From the NCBI RefSeq assembly GCF_002100115.1, contig NZ_ANBM01000005.1, positions 228,804 through 292,803 on the forward strand: a stretch of DNA of 64,000 nt. The letters run 5' to 3'. This DNA is from Anaerovibrio sp. JC8. Lineage in GTDB: Bacteria > Bacillota > Negativicutes > Selenomonadales > Selenomonadaceae. The position numbers and the translations under genes are program-made. Shown in pieces: positions 17,324 through 25,979 of the stretch (within the stretch, counting starts at the first letter, position 1; every line of letters starts with the position of its first letter). The notes under the pieces were generated by a model. That model saw only the letters and a program-made list of their open reading frames with translations, was not told where the DNA came from and searched no databases.

Positions 17324-18435
17324 TTATTATCCCCTCCGATAACTATAATCTTGTTATACCCCAATTTTTTGAGATTTTTGCTTTTACCAGCTTCATCATC
17401 AGATATTTTAAAACAATTATTATAAAATACGCTCCCCCGCTGTATAAGCACAGTTCGTTCAGGTGTCCGTGAAAATCGGCTATGATAGCTGAGCTTATCC
17501 TTATATGCCTTGGTTATAATATTACGAACAAACCGCATGTCCACCATGACAAAATCATCATACTTAGGCACTTCCTGCAATACTATATCCGACAACGCAT
17601 AGCCCCAGACCTGACTGCTATTATCACCTAATTTTCGAACCAGTCCTTCCAAATCCTCTTCCTTTTCAACAAATCGAATGGAAAAAATGTTCTTTCCAGC
17701 ACCGACAGTAACAATATCATCCCTTAATATAACATCATTTGTTTTGACAAAGAACGCAAAGCATCTATTACTACGCTCACCTTTTTTCAAAACATACTCA
17801 GAACGACGAAAAAACGCTTTTGATTTCTGCGCCTTATCTATCAAATTCCCATTTTTATTCTTTCTATTTCCAGTCTGTACCACCCTTTTAAATAAGTCAT
17901 CGTCAGAATAACATTTATGGGTAGTAAGATTTATATATCCTTCTGCTGGACCCGTTTTTCCTTCGTATTTATCAGGAAGATGTATTGTCCCATAATCTGT
18001 TTCCCCACAAATCTCTTTCATTGATAACCCTGAAAAACCTTTTTTACAAATATTACATTTTGGATTTTTTACTATATACTGAACCTCGCCATTATCACCA
18101 TATTCACACAGGAAAACTGGTGATATACTGAGCAATTTGCCGAAATCCTGTTCCCCCTTGCTGGAAAAATCAAAACTTTCTGCTCCTATCAGCTCTTTTA
18201 TAGACTCTGATTCCTGCTCACTATAATCAAAATTCGAATGTAACAAACCTGCCTGCTCCAGCATCAAAAGGCGCAACATTCCCCATATAGAGGTCTGTTC
18301 TGGAAATTTTTTTGATTCAATGTAATATGACTCTTTTCCGGTTGGCGTCTCGCCAGTATCATCATATCTACTTTTTTGGTCCGTGGAAAAGGTGTATGGA
18401 TTTTCTGGGTTCATTATCGCTAAATATGTCTTCAT
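17320..18435 (-). CDS. cmr3: Type III-B RAMP protein Cmr3
   Basis: Cas5-like subunit that holds the 5' handle of crRNA next to Cas10. The 371-residue protein has a RAMP-like N-terminus and SIWGMLRLLMLEQAG, which fits the Cmr3 helix. A CNICKKGFSG pair of cysteines sits near residue 130, perhaps with Cys110 or Cys144 in a metal site. The assignment rests on size, the CNIC insertion and its position directly after cas10 (gap of 1 base) and before cmr4. Confidence 0.85.
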   Translation of the reverse strand: MKTYLAIMNPENPYTFSTDQKSRYDDTGETPTGKESYYIESKKFPEQTSIWGMLRLLMLEQAGLLHSNFDYSEQESESIKELIGAESFDFSSKGEQDFGKLLSISPVFLCEYGDNGEVQYIVKNPKCNICKKGFSGLSMKEICGETDYGTIHLPDKYEGKTGPAEGYINLTTHKCYSDDDLFKRVVQTGNRKNKNGNLIDKAQKSKAFFRRSEYVLKKGERSNRCFAFFVKTNDVILRDDIVTVGAGKNIFSIRFVEKEEDLEGLVRKLGDNSSQVWGYALSDIVLQEVPKYDDFVMVDMRFVRNIITKAYKDKLSYHSRFSRTPERTVLIQRGSVFYNNCFKISDDEAGKSKNLKKLGYNKIIVIGGDNK

Positions 18436-18436
18436 A

Positions 18437-20041
18437 TTATTCTTCCTCCCCTGCCTTTTCCAACAGGAATTTATTAAGTTTCAAAAAACCAACAAGTGCC
18501 TGTAGATTTTTGTCTTTACAATCAGAATCAGTCCCCAAATTTACAATAGCATAATCATTTTTCAGGAAGCAGTCATAGTATAAATCAACAATAGCCTTAT
18601 AATATTCCTTAAAATCAGCCTGCCCAACATTATCCTGAAAATTCTTCCATCCATACCAAAGCTGCTGTCGACCATCGTCATCCTCGGTAATGTTTGATAC
18701 TGCTTCATCCATTATTGCCATTATATTGCTATTCTGATATATAGTCTGTATGACACTACTTCCCACAGTTGATATATCCTTGAATTGAGCTTTCTTTCTA
18801 TCAATTATCTCTCCCAACTTTTCTGCTACCACTTCATATTTTTCCCTTAACATAGTATATGCAGGAACCGGTATACACAGGCCAACAGTCTGCCCACTGT
18901 GCTTCTGTAGCTCCACTGCCATATTATTTTTTGGTTCCTGCTTGGCCACATCAAATAACAAGTGAGCAGCATTCTTCAATGCCTCATATAATGGAGCTTT
19001 CTTATGCTGAATCGCTATTCCAAACGACAATGTAGTATTCACAGTGCCTGAATTACCATTTTTTGAATTCATCTTATTAACAAAAAGCGCATTTAAATCA
19101 TCACATAGTTTAAAAACACTTACCCCCTTGTCATTTTCTACAGGTGCCAAAAAGAGTAAATCATCACCACCGGCGTATATTGTCATCCCACCAAATTCAC
19201 CAACCTTGGCAGATGCCTCTCTGGCGTATTCCATGCAATTTTTTGAAAACGCCTTAACCTCTTCATCTTCATCGATACTGTTCAGCAAAGCCCCCATCCG
19301 ATCACCGTCAGCCTGTACAACCGCAAAATAATTATATTTCTTTAAATCACTATGCTTATGGATTCCATGACAACTTGCTATGTCTTCAATGCTCCAAATA
19401 TTCCTGCTGCCATCATCAGAATCAAGTAGCTGATTGGCATACTCAGGAACTTTTTTAAATAATAATGAATCTTTAAGCGTCCGATTTCGATTATTCTCCT
19501 TGTTGGTCAATATTTTATAAAACAGATTATCCTTATCATCAACCGGACACGTCTGCATCAGTTCCAATGCATCAAGATATGGCGATATTTTTAGAATAAC
19601 ATTTCCTTCTCTTTCAATTTTTTGAACGTTTTCCTCCGTCAACAAAACATAATGACATTGCAGGTAGTTCTCTAAAAAAGAAGGCCCTCCGTCTATATTA
19701 TGATATTGTTTCGGAAAATCGTTGATGGATTCAGCCTTGACATCCCGCATTATTTTCTTAACAGCCTTATTTACTTCGTCAAGATTTTGGTCAATGCTGA
19801 GTTTAAGTATTATACGGTCGTGATATTTTCCTACACCATCCTGCAAAAAATCATTCTGACCAGACTCAAAATGTGGAGAAAGAATATCCACACCGTTTTG
19901 ATACTTATCCAAAAAAGCCTTGCATAGTCTTCTGGTCAAATTTGAAAAAAATGTACTGGCAAACCAAAGTCCTGCTGGACTGCATGCGTCATTTAATGTA
20001 TTTAAAATAGGACCGTTTGTTATCCCCAAGTAATAACTCAT
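18437..20041 (-). CDS. cas10: Cas10/Cmr2 with GGDD cyclase motif and no HD domain
   Basis: Large subunit that makes second-messenger nucleotides when target RNA is bound. The ATG at 20041 overlaps the cmr1 stop in ATGA. The N-terminus (YYLGITNGPILNTLNDA, then GLWFASTFFSNLTRR) is like Cmr2 proteins lacking the HD nuclease; no HD motif in a nuclease context is visible in the first ~150 residues. The palm-domain motif GGDD is intact at residues 291-294 (IYAGGDDLLFLAP). At 534 residues it is short for Cas10. It sits in an operon with CorA and Card1-type effectors, so signalling is probably its only output. Whether it makes cyclic oligoadenylate, SAM-AMP or both is open. Confidence 0.92.
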   Translation of the reverse strand: MSYYLGITNGPILNTLNDACSPAGLWFASTFFSNLTRRLCKAFLDKYQNGVDILSPHFESGQNDFLQDGVGKYHDRIILKLSIDQNLDEVNKAVKKIMRDVKAESINDFPKQYHNIDGGPSFLENYLQCHYVLLTEENVQKIEREGNVILKISPYLDALELMQTCPVDDKDNLFYKILTNKENNRNRTLKDSLLFKKVPEYANQLLDSDDGSRNIWSIEDIASCHGIHKHSDLKKYNYFAVVQADGDRMGALLNSIDEDEEVKAFSKNCMEYAREASAKVGEFGGMTIYAGGDDLLFLAPVENDKGVSVFKLCDDLNALFVNKMNSKNGNSGTVNTTLSFGIAIQHKKAPLYEALKNAAHLLFDVAKQEPKNNMAVELQKHSGQTVGLCIPVPAYTMLREKYEVVAEKLGEIIDRKKAQFKDISTVGSSVIQTIYQNSNIMAIMDEAVSNITEDDDGRQQLWYGWKNFQDNVGQADFKEYYKAIVDLYYDCFLKNDYAIVNLGTDSDCKDKNLQALVGFLKLNKFLLEKAGEEE

Positions 20042-21276
20042 TCGCAATTCACCACCATTATATTATTCGCAGTAATTCTTAAATCCTTATGTAAGCCACC
20101 ATTATAATACTCTACATATTTGGCCATAAAATCTTCAATCGGGAAAACTCCACCATAATCGGAAAAATCGGCCTTAGATGGTGTCTTCAATGCCTTATCT
20201 ATATCACCCTTAAAAACAAATTCCTGGTCATAGACCTCTTTGGGTACTTCCATTCCTATGATATAGACGAAATTGTCAATAATCTTAAAACGTACAATTG
20301 ACGGTATTCTATCCAATGAATCAGACTGAGAATCTGCCGGTACAATCTTTATTAACTTCTTTTCATCTTTTTTTAGATTTTCATCAGCAAAAAATTCAAT
20401 TTTATCACCCTTACCAAACAATGCCCGTACATAACGGGGATTCGGGTTTTCCGGATAAACCTCACGAACATGATTTTTTTCCACATTTGGAGCAATATCC
20501 AGTTCCTTCATCCAAGCTTTTTCATTGTCAATATTTAACTCATCATGCATATACCTGAATAAAAAGGAGCGTGCATACCAGCCCTTAGGGTTATCAGGAT
20601 TTTTAAAACTCATATTTAAGCCAGATTTCATAACCGAATAAAAAGTTTTAATCTGGTTAAACATTTTTATAGAAGTTTCTATTTGTGGAGGATTTCTCCC
20701 TGTAACAACGACTGCCTTCTTATCAAATTTCATTTTATAAACAGTCTTTGCCCCCGCAGACTTGAATTCCTCTATCAATGTTTTTTCATCCCATTGCTCA
20801 TTTTGAGGCATAAAACCGCCAAACCCCTTACCCTGCATAGTTCCAAAATTGGTTACCATAAAAAAACTGGTAAGATATTTTTCAATCTGCTCACGCAGCC
20901 CCTTCTTAAAACAGAATATAGTAATTACTGGGAATGATATTATTCCCATTTTATAATTACCCTCTCCCATATTCCCATAGAATATACTATAATTGTCTTT
21001 CAACTCAACCTTGTAGGTTCCCCTTGATGTTATACGTACTTTATATGACAATGCTTCAGTCTTCTTATCATCCGTCTCCTTTGATTTGTCCTTTTTTTCA
21101 ATTAACCAGTCCTCATAATGTATTTCTTTTTCTTTAAACCTACCTATTAAGAATTTATCCAGCTTAGGTTTCATTTCTGATGCCCGTAGCGTTGCCCCAC
21201 GTTGATCATATTGAAAATGAATAAGCGGCGATTGTGGCCACAGATTAACTGTCAGCTTACTCCCAGTAAATTTCAT
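20038..21276 (-). CDS. cmr1: Type III-B RAMP protein Cmr1 (variant)
   Basis: RAMP subunit that caps the 3' part of crRNA in Cmr complexes. The N-terminus runs through PLIHFQYDQRGATLRASEMKPKLDKFL, and GTMQGKGFGGFMP is a glycine-rich RAMP loop near residue 155. The first half shows RAMP features; the second half (to residue 412) is not recognised in detail. It overlaps cas10 by 4 bases. The Cmr1 assignment comes from these motifs, from cmr3-6 being accounted for elsewhere, and from its place before cas10; it is a divergent form. Confidence 0.78.
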   Translation of the reverse strand: MKFTGSKLTVNLWPQSPLIHFQYDQRGATLRASEMKPKLDKFLIGRFKEKEIHYEDWLIEKKDKSKETDDKKTEALSYKVRITSRGTYKVELKDNYSIFYGNMGEGNYKMGIISFPVITIFCFKKGLREQIEKYLTSFFMVTNFGTMQGKGFGGFMPQNEQWDEKTLIEEFKSAGAKTVYKMKFDKKAVVVTGRNPPQIETSIKMFNQIKTFYSVMKSGLNMSFKNPDNPKGWYARSFLFRYMHDELNIDNEKAWMKELDIAPNVEKNHVREVYPENPNPRYVRALFGKGDKIEFFADENLKKDEKKLIKIVPADSQSDSLDRIPSIVRFKIIDNFVYIIGMEVPKEVYDQEFVFKGDIDKALKTPSKADFSDYGGVFPIEDFMAKYVEYYNGGLHKDLRITANNIMVVNCE

Positions 21277-21293
21277 TTCTTTTTCTCCCCTCT

Positions 21294-23018
21294 TTATTTA
21301 TTTCTTTGCCTAATAATAAGATAGAATATTGATATCAACACAATTACTTTTATACAAAATACCGAACCTGCCCACGCATTATCGCAACTACCATTAATAT
21401 CATTTAAGATATCAGATACTATTTGCAATGGCCCAGGCCAAGTTGGAGAGTCTCCGAAGAACGATGGCAAGGCAATAAATATTGCTGCCAATGATACCAA
21501 AACAGCCCATTGGCTTATATTATCCGACTGACGAATGTTGGCAATATTATATAGTCCATCCAAATGCTCCTGTAAAATGCTGGTATGTTTATTGACTAAA
21601 AATATCTCCCGCATCATATCATAAAGCTCTATTGCCTGTTCCTGAGATGATACTTCACAGAGATTTATCTGATTTTGGAAGGCAATTAATTTCTCCTGCA
21701 AATTGGCAATCCCCCTGCGTGTCTCCTTATCAACCTCATTGTCCATTTTCTCTATACGGGCAGATAAATCTGAAGCCTCATTTTGCATTACCCGCAAGGA
21801 AGCTCTTTGAGCCAGTACCAAACACGCCATTTCATAATATTCTGTACGAAAATAATTTATAAGAATATTATAATCCGTGACACACATAAACGCTTGGGCT
21901 GAAATTGAATACATGGTTCCATATTGAGGCCTTATCCATCTACAATAAAGATGTTCTTTGATAAGCTGTTGTCTCATTTGCTCAAATACACAGGAACACT
22001 CCCCCGGTGGATCACAAAACATAAATTCATATATTGATTTTTCCATACTTTCATAATTATACAACCTTTTATTGTTAGCAAAATGTCCAGGTTGCAGAGC
22101 ATTTATGTAGTCAAATGGAAAAACTTCTTTTCCATTTTGAAAAACCTGCTGATAATCTCCATTAACCTCACACATAACAAACATTCTATCATCTAATGCT
22201 GGTTGAATATACCAATAATTTTCTTTGTTTTTAGTATCCTTACTTGTAGTAAATTTCCAATTATTTGTCCCACTGCACGTAGAATAATTCAAAATCTGTT
22301 TTATAAAATCAGCAATATGATTAAGTTTAGGATTATATCTTTCACTGGTTCCATCAGCATTATTGAACCTTATAATGTTTTCCCTAAAATTCTGGCCAAT
22401 ATATCCATCCATTCCATCCCAATAAATATCAATTGAATCAGCACACACCGAGGCATCCTCCTCTGATGTCTTAGGAATAAATGGCAACGTAATACGCCGG
22501 CCATAATCGTTGATGATTTTTATGTCTGACAATTTATCGGATATGTGATTTTCACAAACGAATACCAATAAACCTACACCAGTATTATACAGTCTAAGCT
22601 TTATATCTGTTAAATCCAGATGGTATTCTTTTTTGTCATCTTTTTTGTTTTTGCGAATAATATATTGTGCCCGTTTAGTTAATTTTCCTTTTTCATCTTT
22701 TATTGGCTTAAATGAAAAATTCTGTACTACTTCCTTTTTATTTTCTTCATTTCCCTTACCAAACACCGCATCGCGGATTGCTGGCTGAAAATATTGGTAT
22801 GTGGCATATTTCAGCTTATTAACATTTAGTCCATCAGGCTGCACATCTTCATCATTTACTTCAATTTGATGCCAATCCCTTAAATCATCATCCTCCCATG
22901 CATCATTATCATTGAATATACTCATAATTGAATTAAAATCGCGTTCTTTTTCCGTTTTATAATTCTGCCAAATAAACGGAAAAATGAAATTATGATAACT
23001 TTTTGCCAAATCTTCCAT
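21294..23018 (-). CDS. CorA-like membrane effector of type III CRISPR
   Basis: 574-residue protein with a large soluble N-terminal part, a helical segment (~410-490, NEASDLSARIEKMDNEVDKE region) and two C-terminal membrane helices (~503-521 and ~552-571). This is the CorA topology. The classical GMN transporter motif is absent after the first helix, which reads FIALPSFFG. In Bacteroides fragilis a CorA-family protein in a type III-B operon is opened by SAM-AMP made by Cas10; this gene, between card1 and cmr1, is the likely counterpart. It is expected in the inner membrane, where activation would damage membrane integrity. The assignment rests on topology, size and context. Confidence 0.72.
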   Translation of the reverse strand: MEDLAKSYHNFIFPFIWQNYKTEKERDFNSIMSIFNDNDAWEDDDLRDWHQIEVNDEDVQPDGLNVNKLKYATYQYFQPAIRDAVFGKGNEENKKEVVQNFSFKPIKDEKGKLTKRAQYIIRKNKKDDKKEYHLDLTDIKLRLYNTGVGLLVFVCENHISDKLSDIKIINDYGRRITLPFIPKTSEEDASVCADSIDIYWDGMDGYIGQNFRENIIRFNNADGTSERYNPKLNHIADFIKQILNYSTCSGTNNWKFTTSKDTKNKENYWYIQPALDDRMFVMCEVNGDYQQVFQNGKEVFPFDYINALQPGHFANNKRLYNYESMEKSIYEFMFCDPPGECSCVFEQMRQQLIKEHLYCRWIRPQYGTMYSISAQAFMCVTDYNILINYFRTEYYEMACLVLAQRASLRVMQNEASDLSARIEKMDNEVDKETRRGIANLQEKLIAFQNQINLCEVSSQEQAIELYDMMREIFLVNKHTSILQEHLDGLYNIANIRQSDNISQWAVLVSLAAIFIALPSFFGDSPTWPGPLQIVSDILNDINGSCDNAWAGSVFCIKVIVLISIFYLIIRQRNK

Positions 23019-23029
23019 CTAATATCCCC

Positions 23030-24202
23030 CTACAAATGCTTTACAACCTCTATATCCATTTCTTTAGCCCGCTTGGCAATCCCCGGTGAAACTCCTTTCT
23101 TGGCCACTAAAACCTTACGGACCAGCGTGCCACCAAATCTATCCGCCACTGTTTCCAGCTCATAAAGTGGCTGGTTCATAGAAACCATTTTATTCTTACA
23201 GGATATAAATGTAGGTATATTTTTCTTCATGTAAATTATATCTATTTCATTCACCACATCCGGGCCGGGCCTGTATATGGAATTCGGATCCCCATCCCCA
23301 ATCCAGTTTATGTGGTAGCCAATGGCACAGTCATTTACCTCAGGGTCCCGCACTATCTGCCAATAGGTAATGTGTTCCAGTATAGCTCCCGGATCACACA
23401 GGATATTACGTTCCTCATCATTGTAAAACGCAAGATTAATAATGCCATCACTATATAGTAAGCTTTGAAGAATATTCTCCTCCTTCATTTTTTTCAGCTT
23501 ATCAATAAATGTGGATACAGACATCCTGGCTATCCTGGCAGCACCAGCCACATCCTTGCTGTCACCACAAATCAAGTCATCTTGTTTACTACAAAGATAT
23601 GCCAACCCTTGGGACAACTTATTCCAGCACGATTTCTCGGTTTCCATGAAACGATTTAATTCAATCATTCTGGATTTATGGGCCTCATCATTATATTTTT
23701 GGTTTTTGGATTTCTGAAGTCTCCATTCAATGACTCCTTCATGAAGATTGAGGTACTCTTCAATATTCAAACGATAATCCCGTTTCGGTAATTGTTCATA
23801 CGCTTCCGGAAGCGACTGAATCCTTACTTCATCCTCTGCCAAATCAATTTCATGCATGGGAAGATTCTTTTCGTCAGCCACCATCCCCGCTGCGGCCAAT
23901 ACAAGTTCTTCTCCACCAGTAAGGTCAAAAAAACATTGATTGCCTAAATCCTTTTCTTTCTCGACTATTTGAACCAGCTTTTTTTCAATATCATCAAGCC
24001 GCCCCTCCGGCAAAGGAACAAACTCTAACTCTTTTACTCCAATTTCTTCTTTTTTTAGGAACGCCGCCACAGTGCTTTTGGCTGCCCGATCCATATCTTC
24101 TTCGGCATAACCTAAAAAGATGACCTTATCAAACTGGAATTTTGTACAGGCCAATACATTATCCATAGGGTCATCGCTAAAAAATTCTATATCGACATTC
24201 AT
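23030..24202 (-). CDS. CARF-domain nuclease of the Card1/Can2 (DUF1887) type
   Basis: First gene of the cmr operon, with GGAGG 9 bases before the ATG. The N-terminal half is a CARF domain: VIFLGYAEED and FFDLTGGEELVLAAAG (residues 91-106) match the ligand-binding core of DUF1887 proteins. A middle winged-helix-like part (ARIARMSVSTFIDKLKKMKEE) leads to a C-terminal PD-(D/E)XK nuclease. Likely catalytic residues are Glu319/Asp321 (NEIDII) and Lys336 (FISCKNK), followed by LYELETVADRFGG. Known family members are switched on by cyclic tetra-adenylate and cut DNA and/or RNA. It is soluble, and all nuclease motifs appear intact. Confidence 0.88.
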   Translation of the reverse strand: MNVDIEFFSDDPMDNVLACTKFQFDKVIFLGYAEEDMDRAAKSTVAAFLKKEEIGVKELEFVPLPEGRLDDIEKKLVQIVEKEKDLGNQCFFDLTGGEELVLAAAGMVADEKNLPMHEIDLAEDEVRIQSLPEAYEQLPKRDYRLNIEEYLNLHEGVIEWRLQKSKNQKYNDEAHKSRMIELNRFMETEKSCWNKLSQGLAYLCSKQDDLICGDSKDVAGAARIARMSVSTFIDKLKKMKEENILQSLLYSDGIINLAFYNDEERNILCDPGAILEHITYWQIVRDPEVNDCAIGYHINWIGDGDPNSIYRPGPDVVNEIDIIYMKKNIPTFISCKNKMVSMNQPLYELETVADRFGGTLVRKVLVAKKGVSPGIAKRAKEMDIEVVKHL

Positions 24203-24312
24203 ATAAAAGATCCTCCATTATCACAAATCCGCTCACGCCTTACTACTTCGATAAAAAAACTTTTTTTCCTGCTTAATAAGTATTTAGGCCTATATAAATA
24301 TGTAAATAAAAA

Positions 24313-24350
24313 AAGTGTTAGATACCAATTTTAGTATCTAACACTTTTTT
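24313..24350. terminator. Bidirectional terminator between array 2 and the cas operon
   Basis: AGTGTTAGATAC pairs with GTATCTAACACT across an 8-base loop, with T runs on both strands (TTTTTT right, TTTTTTTATTT left on the minus strand). It would stop the array 2 transcript before the card1 gene. Confidence 0.85.
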
Positions 24351-24362
24351 GTTTGAAAATAA

Positions 24363-24676
24363 GCCGCAAGCGGCATTAGCCCTGCGCAATACCTTATTCT
24401 TGAAGCTTGTGAAAACGAGCAAAAGTTGTTTCAATGCCGCAAGCGGCATTAGCCCTGCGCAATTTAATATCGCTTCTCAATACAAGGCTTTGGTTGAGTT
24501 TCAATGCCGCAAGCGGCATTAGCCCTGCGCAATTTATAAGTCGGAAGACAAGATAACAGAGGGTAGTGCGTTTCAATGCCGCAAGCGGCATTAGCCCTGC
24601 GCAATCCCGAAAGACATAAAGGTTCGTCCATTTTTACGGTAGTTTCAATGCCGCAAGCGGCATTAGCCCTGCGCAA
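24363..24676 (-). CRISPR. CRISPR array 2: 5 repeats, 4 spacers
   Basis: Full 35-base repeats start at 24428, 24498, 24570 and 24642. A truncated repeat at 24363-24389 keeps only the 27 bases from GCCGCAAGCGG onward. Spacers are 35-38 bases. All full repeats are the GCAAGC...ATTAGCCCTG variant, close to array 1 and with the same ATTGAAAC handle on the minus strand. The worn repeat is at the left, leader-distal end, so the array is transcribed leftward toward the cas operon and stopped by the terminator at 24313-24350. Confidence 0.97.
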
Positions 24677-24892
24677 TACTGTCCTCTGAAACCGTTGAAA
24701 ACAATGGGCTGAAAATGAAAAAATAACACAGAAGGCGATTTTCAGCAAAATGTCCCAAAACGCCCGTGGACACTTGTTACACTTCTATCCAAAAAACCGC
24801 TATGCAGTAAACAATAAAAGCCATCCTTTAGTCCACGAAAATACATAATTCAGATTTTCAATTTACTGGGCTTCTTCGCCTCTATTCACTTT
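24677..24892 (-). promoter_or_regulatory. CRISPR leader 2
   Basis: Near-copy of 13738-13953, with scattered substitutions only. It begins with ACTGTCCTCTGAAACC next to the last repeat. Confidence 0.85.
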
Positions 24893-24921
24893 ATTATAGG
24901 ACAATTATATTCCATCTGCAA
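24893..24921 (-). promoter_or_regulatory. Array 2 promoter
   Basis: Minus-strand TTGCAG (24916-24921) and TATAAT (24893-24898), 17 bases apart, identical in boxes and spacing to the array 1 promoter. Confidence 0.8.
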
Positions 24922-24927
24922 CATTAA

Positions 24928-24957
24928 AAGTGACACGCCACCATTGACGTGCCACTT
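24928..24957 (-). terminator. Hairpin terminator downstream of the amidohydrolase region
   Basis: A 10-base-pair stem AAGTGGCACG/CGTGTCACTT with one G-U pair and a 10-base loop, followed by TTTTAAT on the minus strand. It lies directly upstream of the array 2 promoter. Confidence 0.7.
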
Positions 24958-24976
24958 ATAGTTTATCCTATATTCA

Positions 24977-25192
24977 TTACGCAACAATCTGGATTTTTCC
25001 TACAGTGTCAGCAAATTGCTCAATTTCTCTAAAAATATATCTGCGCCAGGATAAGCCATCCAGCAATTTACGCTCCTTGGTTATATATTCTTCATAATTT
25101 TGAATCCATCTTTTCCTGGCCTTGTCAGTCATCCTACAGCCGTCATCTTCATCATATTCAAAGTCATTAGGCGCAAAAATATGCTTCTCTTT
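24977..25192 (-). pseudogene. In-frame reading frame after the amidohydrolase stop (remnant or small gene)
   Basis: Directly after the TGA at 25193-25195 the same frame stays open for 71 codons with a protein-like composition (…FAPNDFEYDEDDG…, then MTDKARKRWIQNYEEY… and ending GKIQIVA). The only in-frame ATG is at 25132, which would give 51 residues, but it lacks a proper ribosome site. It may be the 3' part of a decayed gene, a small protein, or a C-terminal extension cut off by a stop codon. No family is recognised. Confidence 0.4.
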
Positions 25193-25933
25193 TCACAAAT
25201 CTTTCCCCATAAATTCAATTAACCCCCGTATAATATTTTTAATATCTTTAAAGCCCGCCCTTTTCTCACAACCCTTGGCCAGATACAAGCCGCGGTTAAT
25301 TTCTATCATTACCGACTTCACCCTGGCATCCTGCTGATAATACTTAATTGGAACCAATGCCCCAGCGAAAGGTGTGTTTATCCCTACAGACAGGTTATGG
25401 GCACGCAGATAATTAACCATTTTCTCCACCAGCTCCGGTGGGGTGTGATAATCATCAGTACCGATACATATATCCGGGCGATCCGGCTGCTGGTCCAACT
25501 CATAAGGCAACGGTTTCGGATAAAAGGAATGTCCGTCAATGATAAGGCAATGGCCATATTGGGCCAGTCGCTGTTCCACAGCAGCCTCCAGCTCTGCATG
25601 ATGCGGGTCGTAGTAGTTTCTGATCACCTCTTCCCGCTTGGCATTACTAAATTTTCTAAATGGCATATTCCAGGAACTATGAGTATAATACAGCCCCATT
25701 CCCCTTTGGCTCATAGTCTCATCCTTGTCATCACGAAAGCGCTCCACATCGCACACCAAGCGGCTCACCTTTAGATCCACCATCTCAGCCTCACAGGCAA
25801 ACAGCTCATTACAATACCAGTCTGTCATTACCAGCATTTCGTGGCTCAAAACCTCCAGATCATAGTCCGGGATATACTCCTCAGGAATGTACAGGGAAGC
25901 GTGTGGTACATGAATTACAACTTTTTCCATCAT
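25193..25933 (-). CDS. N-formylglutamate amidohydrolase family protein
   Basis: Zinc-dependent deformylase/amidohydrolase fold (FGase family). VVIHVPHASLYIPEEY, LVCDVERFRDD, YYTHSSWN and LIIDGHSFYPKPLP match the family, with His and Asp/Glu residues suited to bind zinc. AAGGAG at about 25943 supports a start at 25933 (or 25930/25939); a longer frame to 25990 runs back into the riboswitch terminator and is unlikely. The gene is controlled by the SAM-I riboswitch at 25980-26117, which is unexpected for a histidine-catabolism-type family. The true substrate is unknown. Confidence 0.75.
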   Translation of the reverse strand: MMEKVVIHVPHASLYIPEEYIPDYDLEVLSHEMLVMTDWYCNELFACEAEMVDLKVSRLVCDVERFRDDKDETMSQRGMGLYYTHSSWNMPFRKFSNAKREEVIRNYYDPHHAELEAAVEQRLAQYGHCLIIDGHSFYPKPLPYELDQQPDRPDICIGTDDYHTPPELVEKMVNYLRAHNLSVGINTPFAGALVPIKYYQQDARVKSVMIEINRGLYLAKGCEKRAGFKDIKNIIRGLIEFMGKDL

Positions 25934-25979
25934 TTTCATCGTCTCCTTTTGCTTTGTAAACCAAAAAGAGACGCAAATG

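Noticed and set aside
24203..24312. Exact promoter of the cas operon
   Set aside because: The region is A+T-rich with several weak -10-like boxes (for example GATAAT), none with a matching -35 at proper spacing.
24464..24748. 94-codon minus-strand frame across array 2
   Set aside because: Its protein is a repeated translation of CRISPR repeats (LRRANAACGIET), not a gene.
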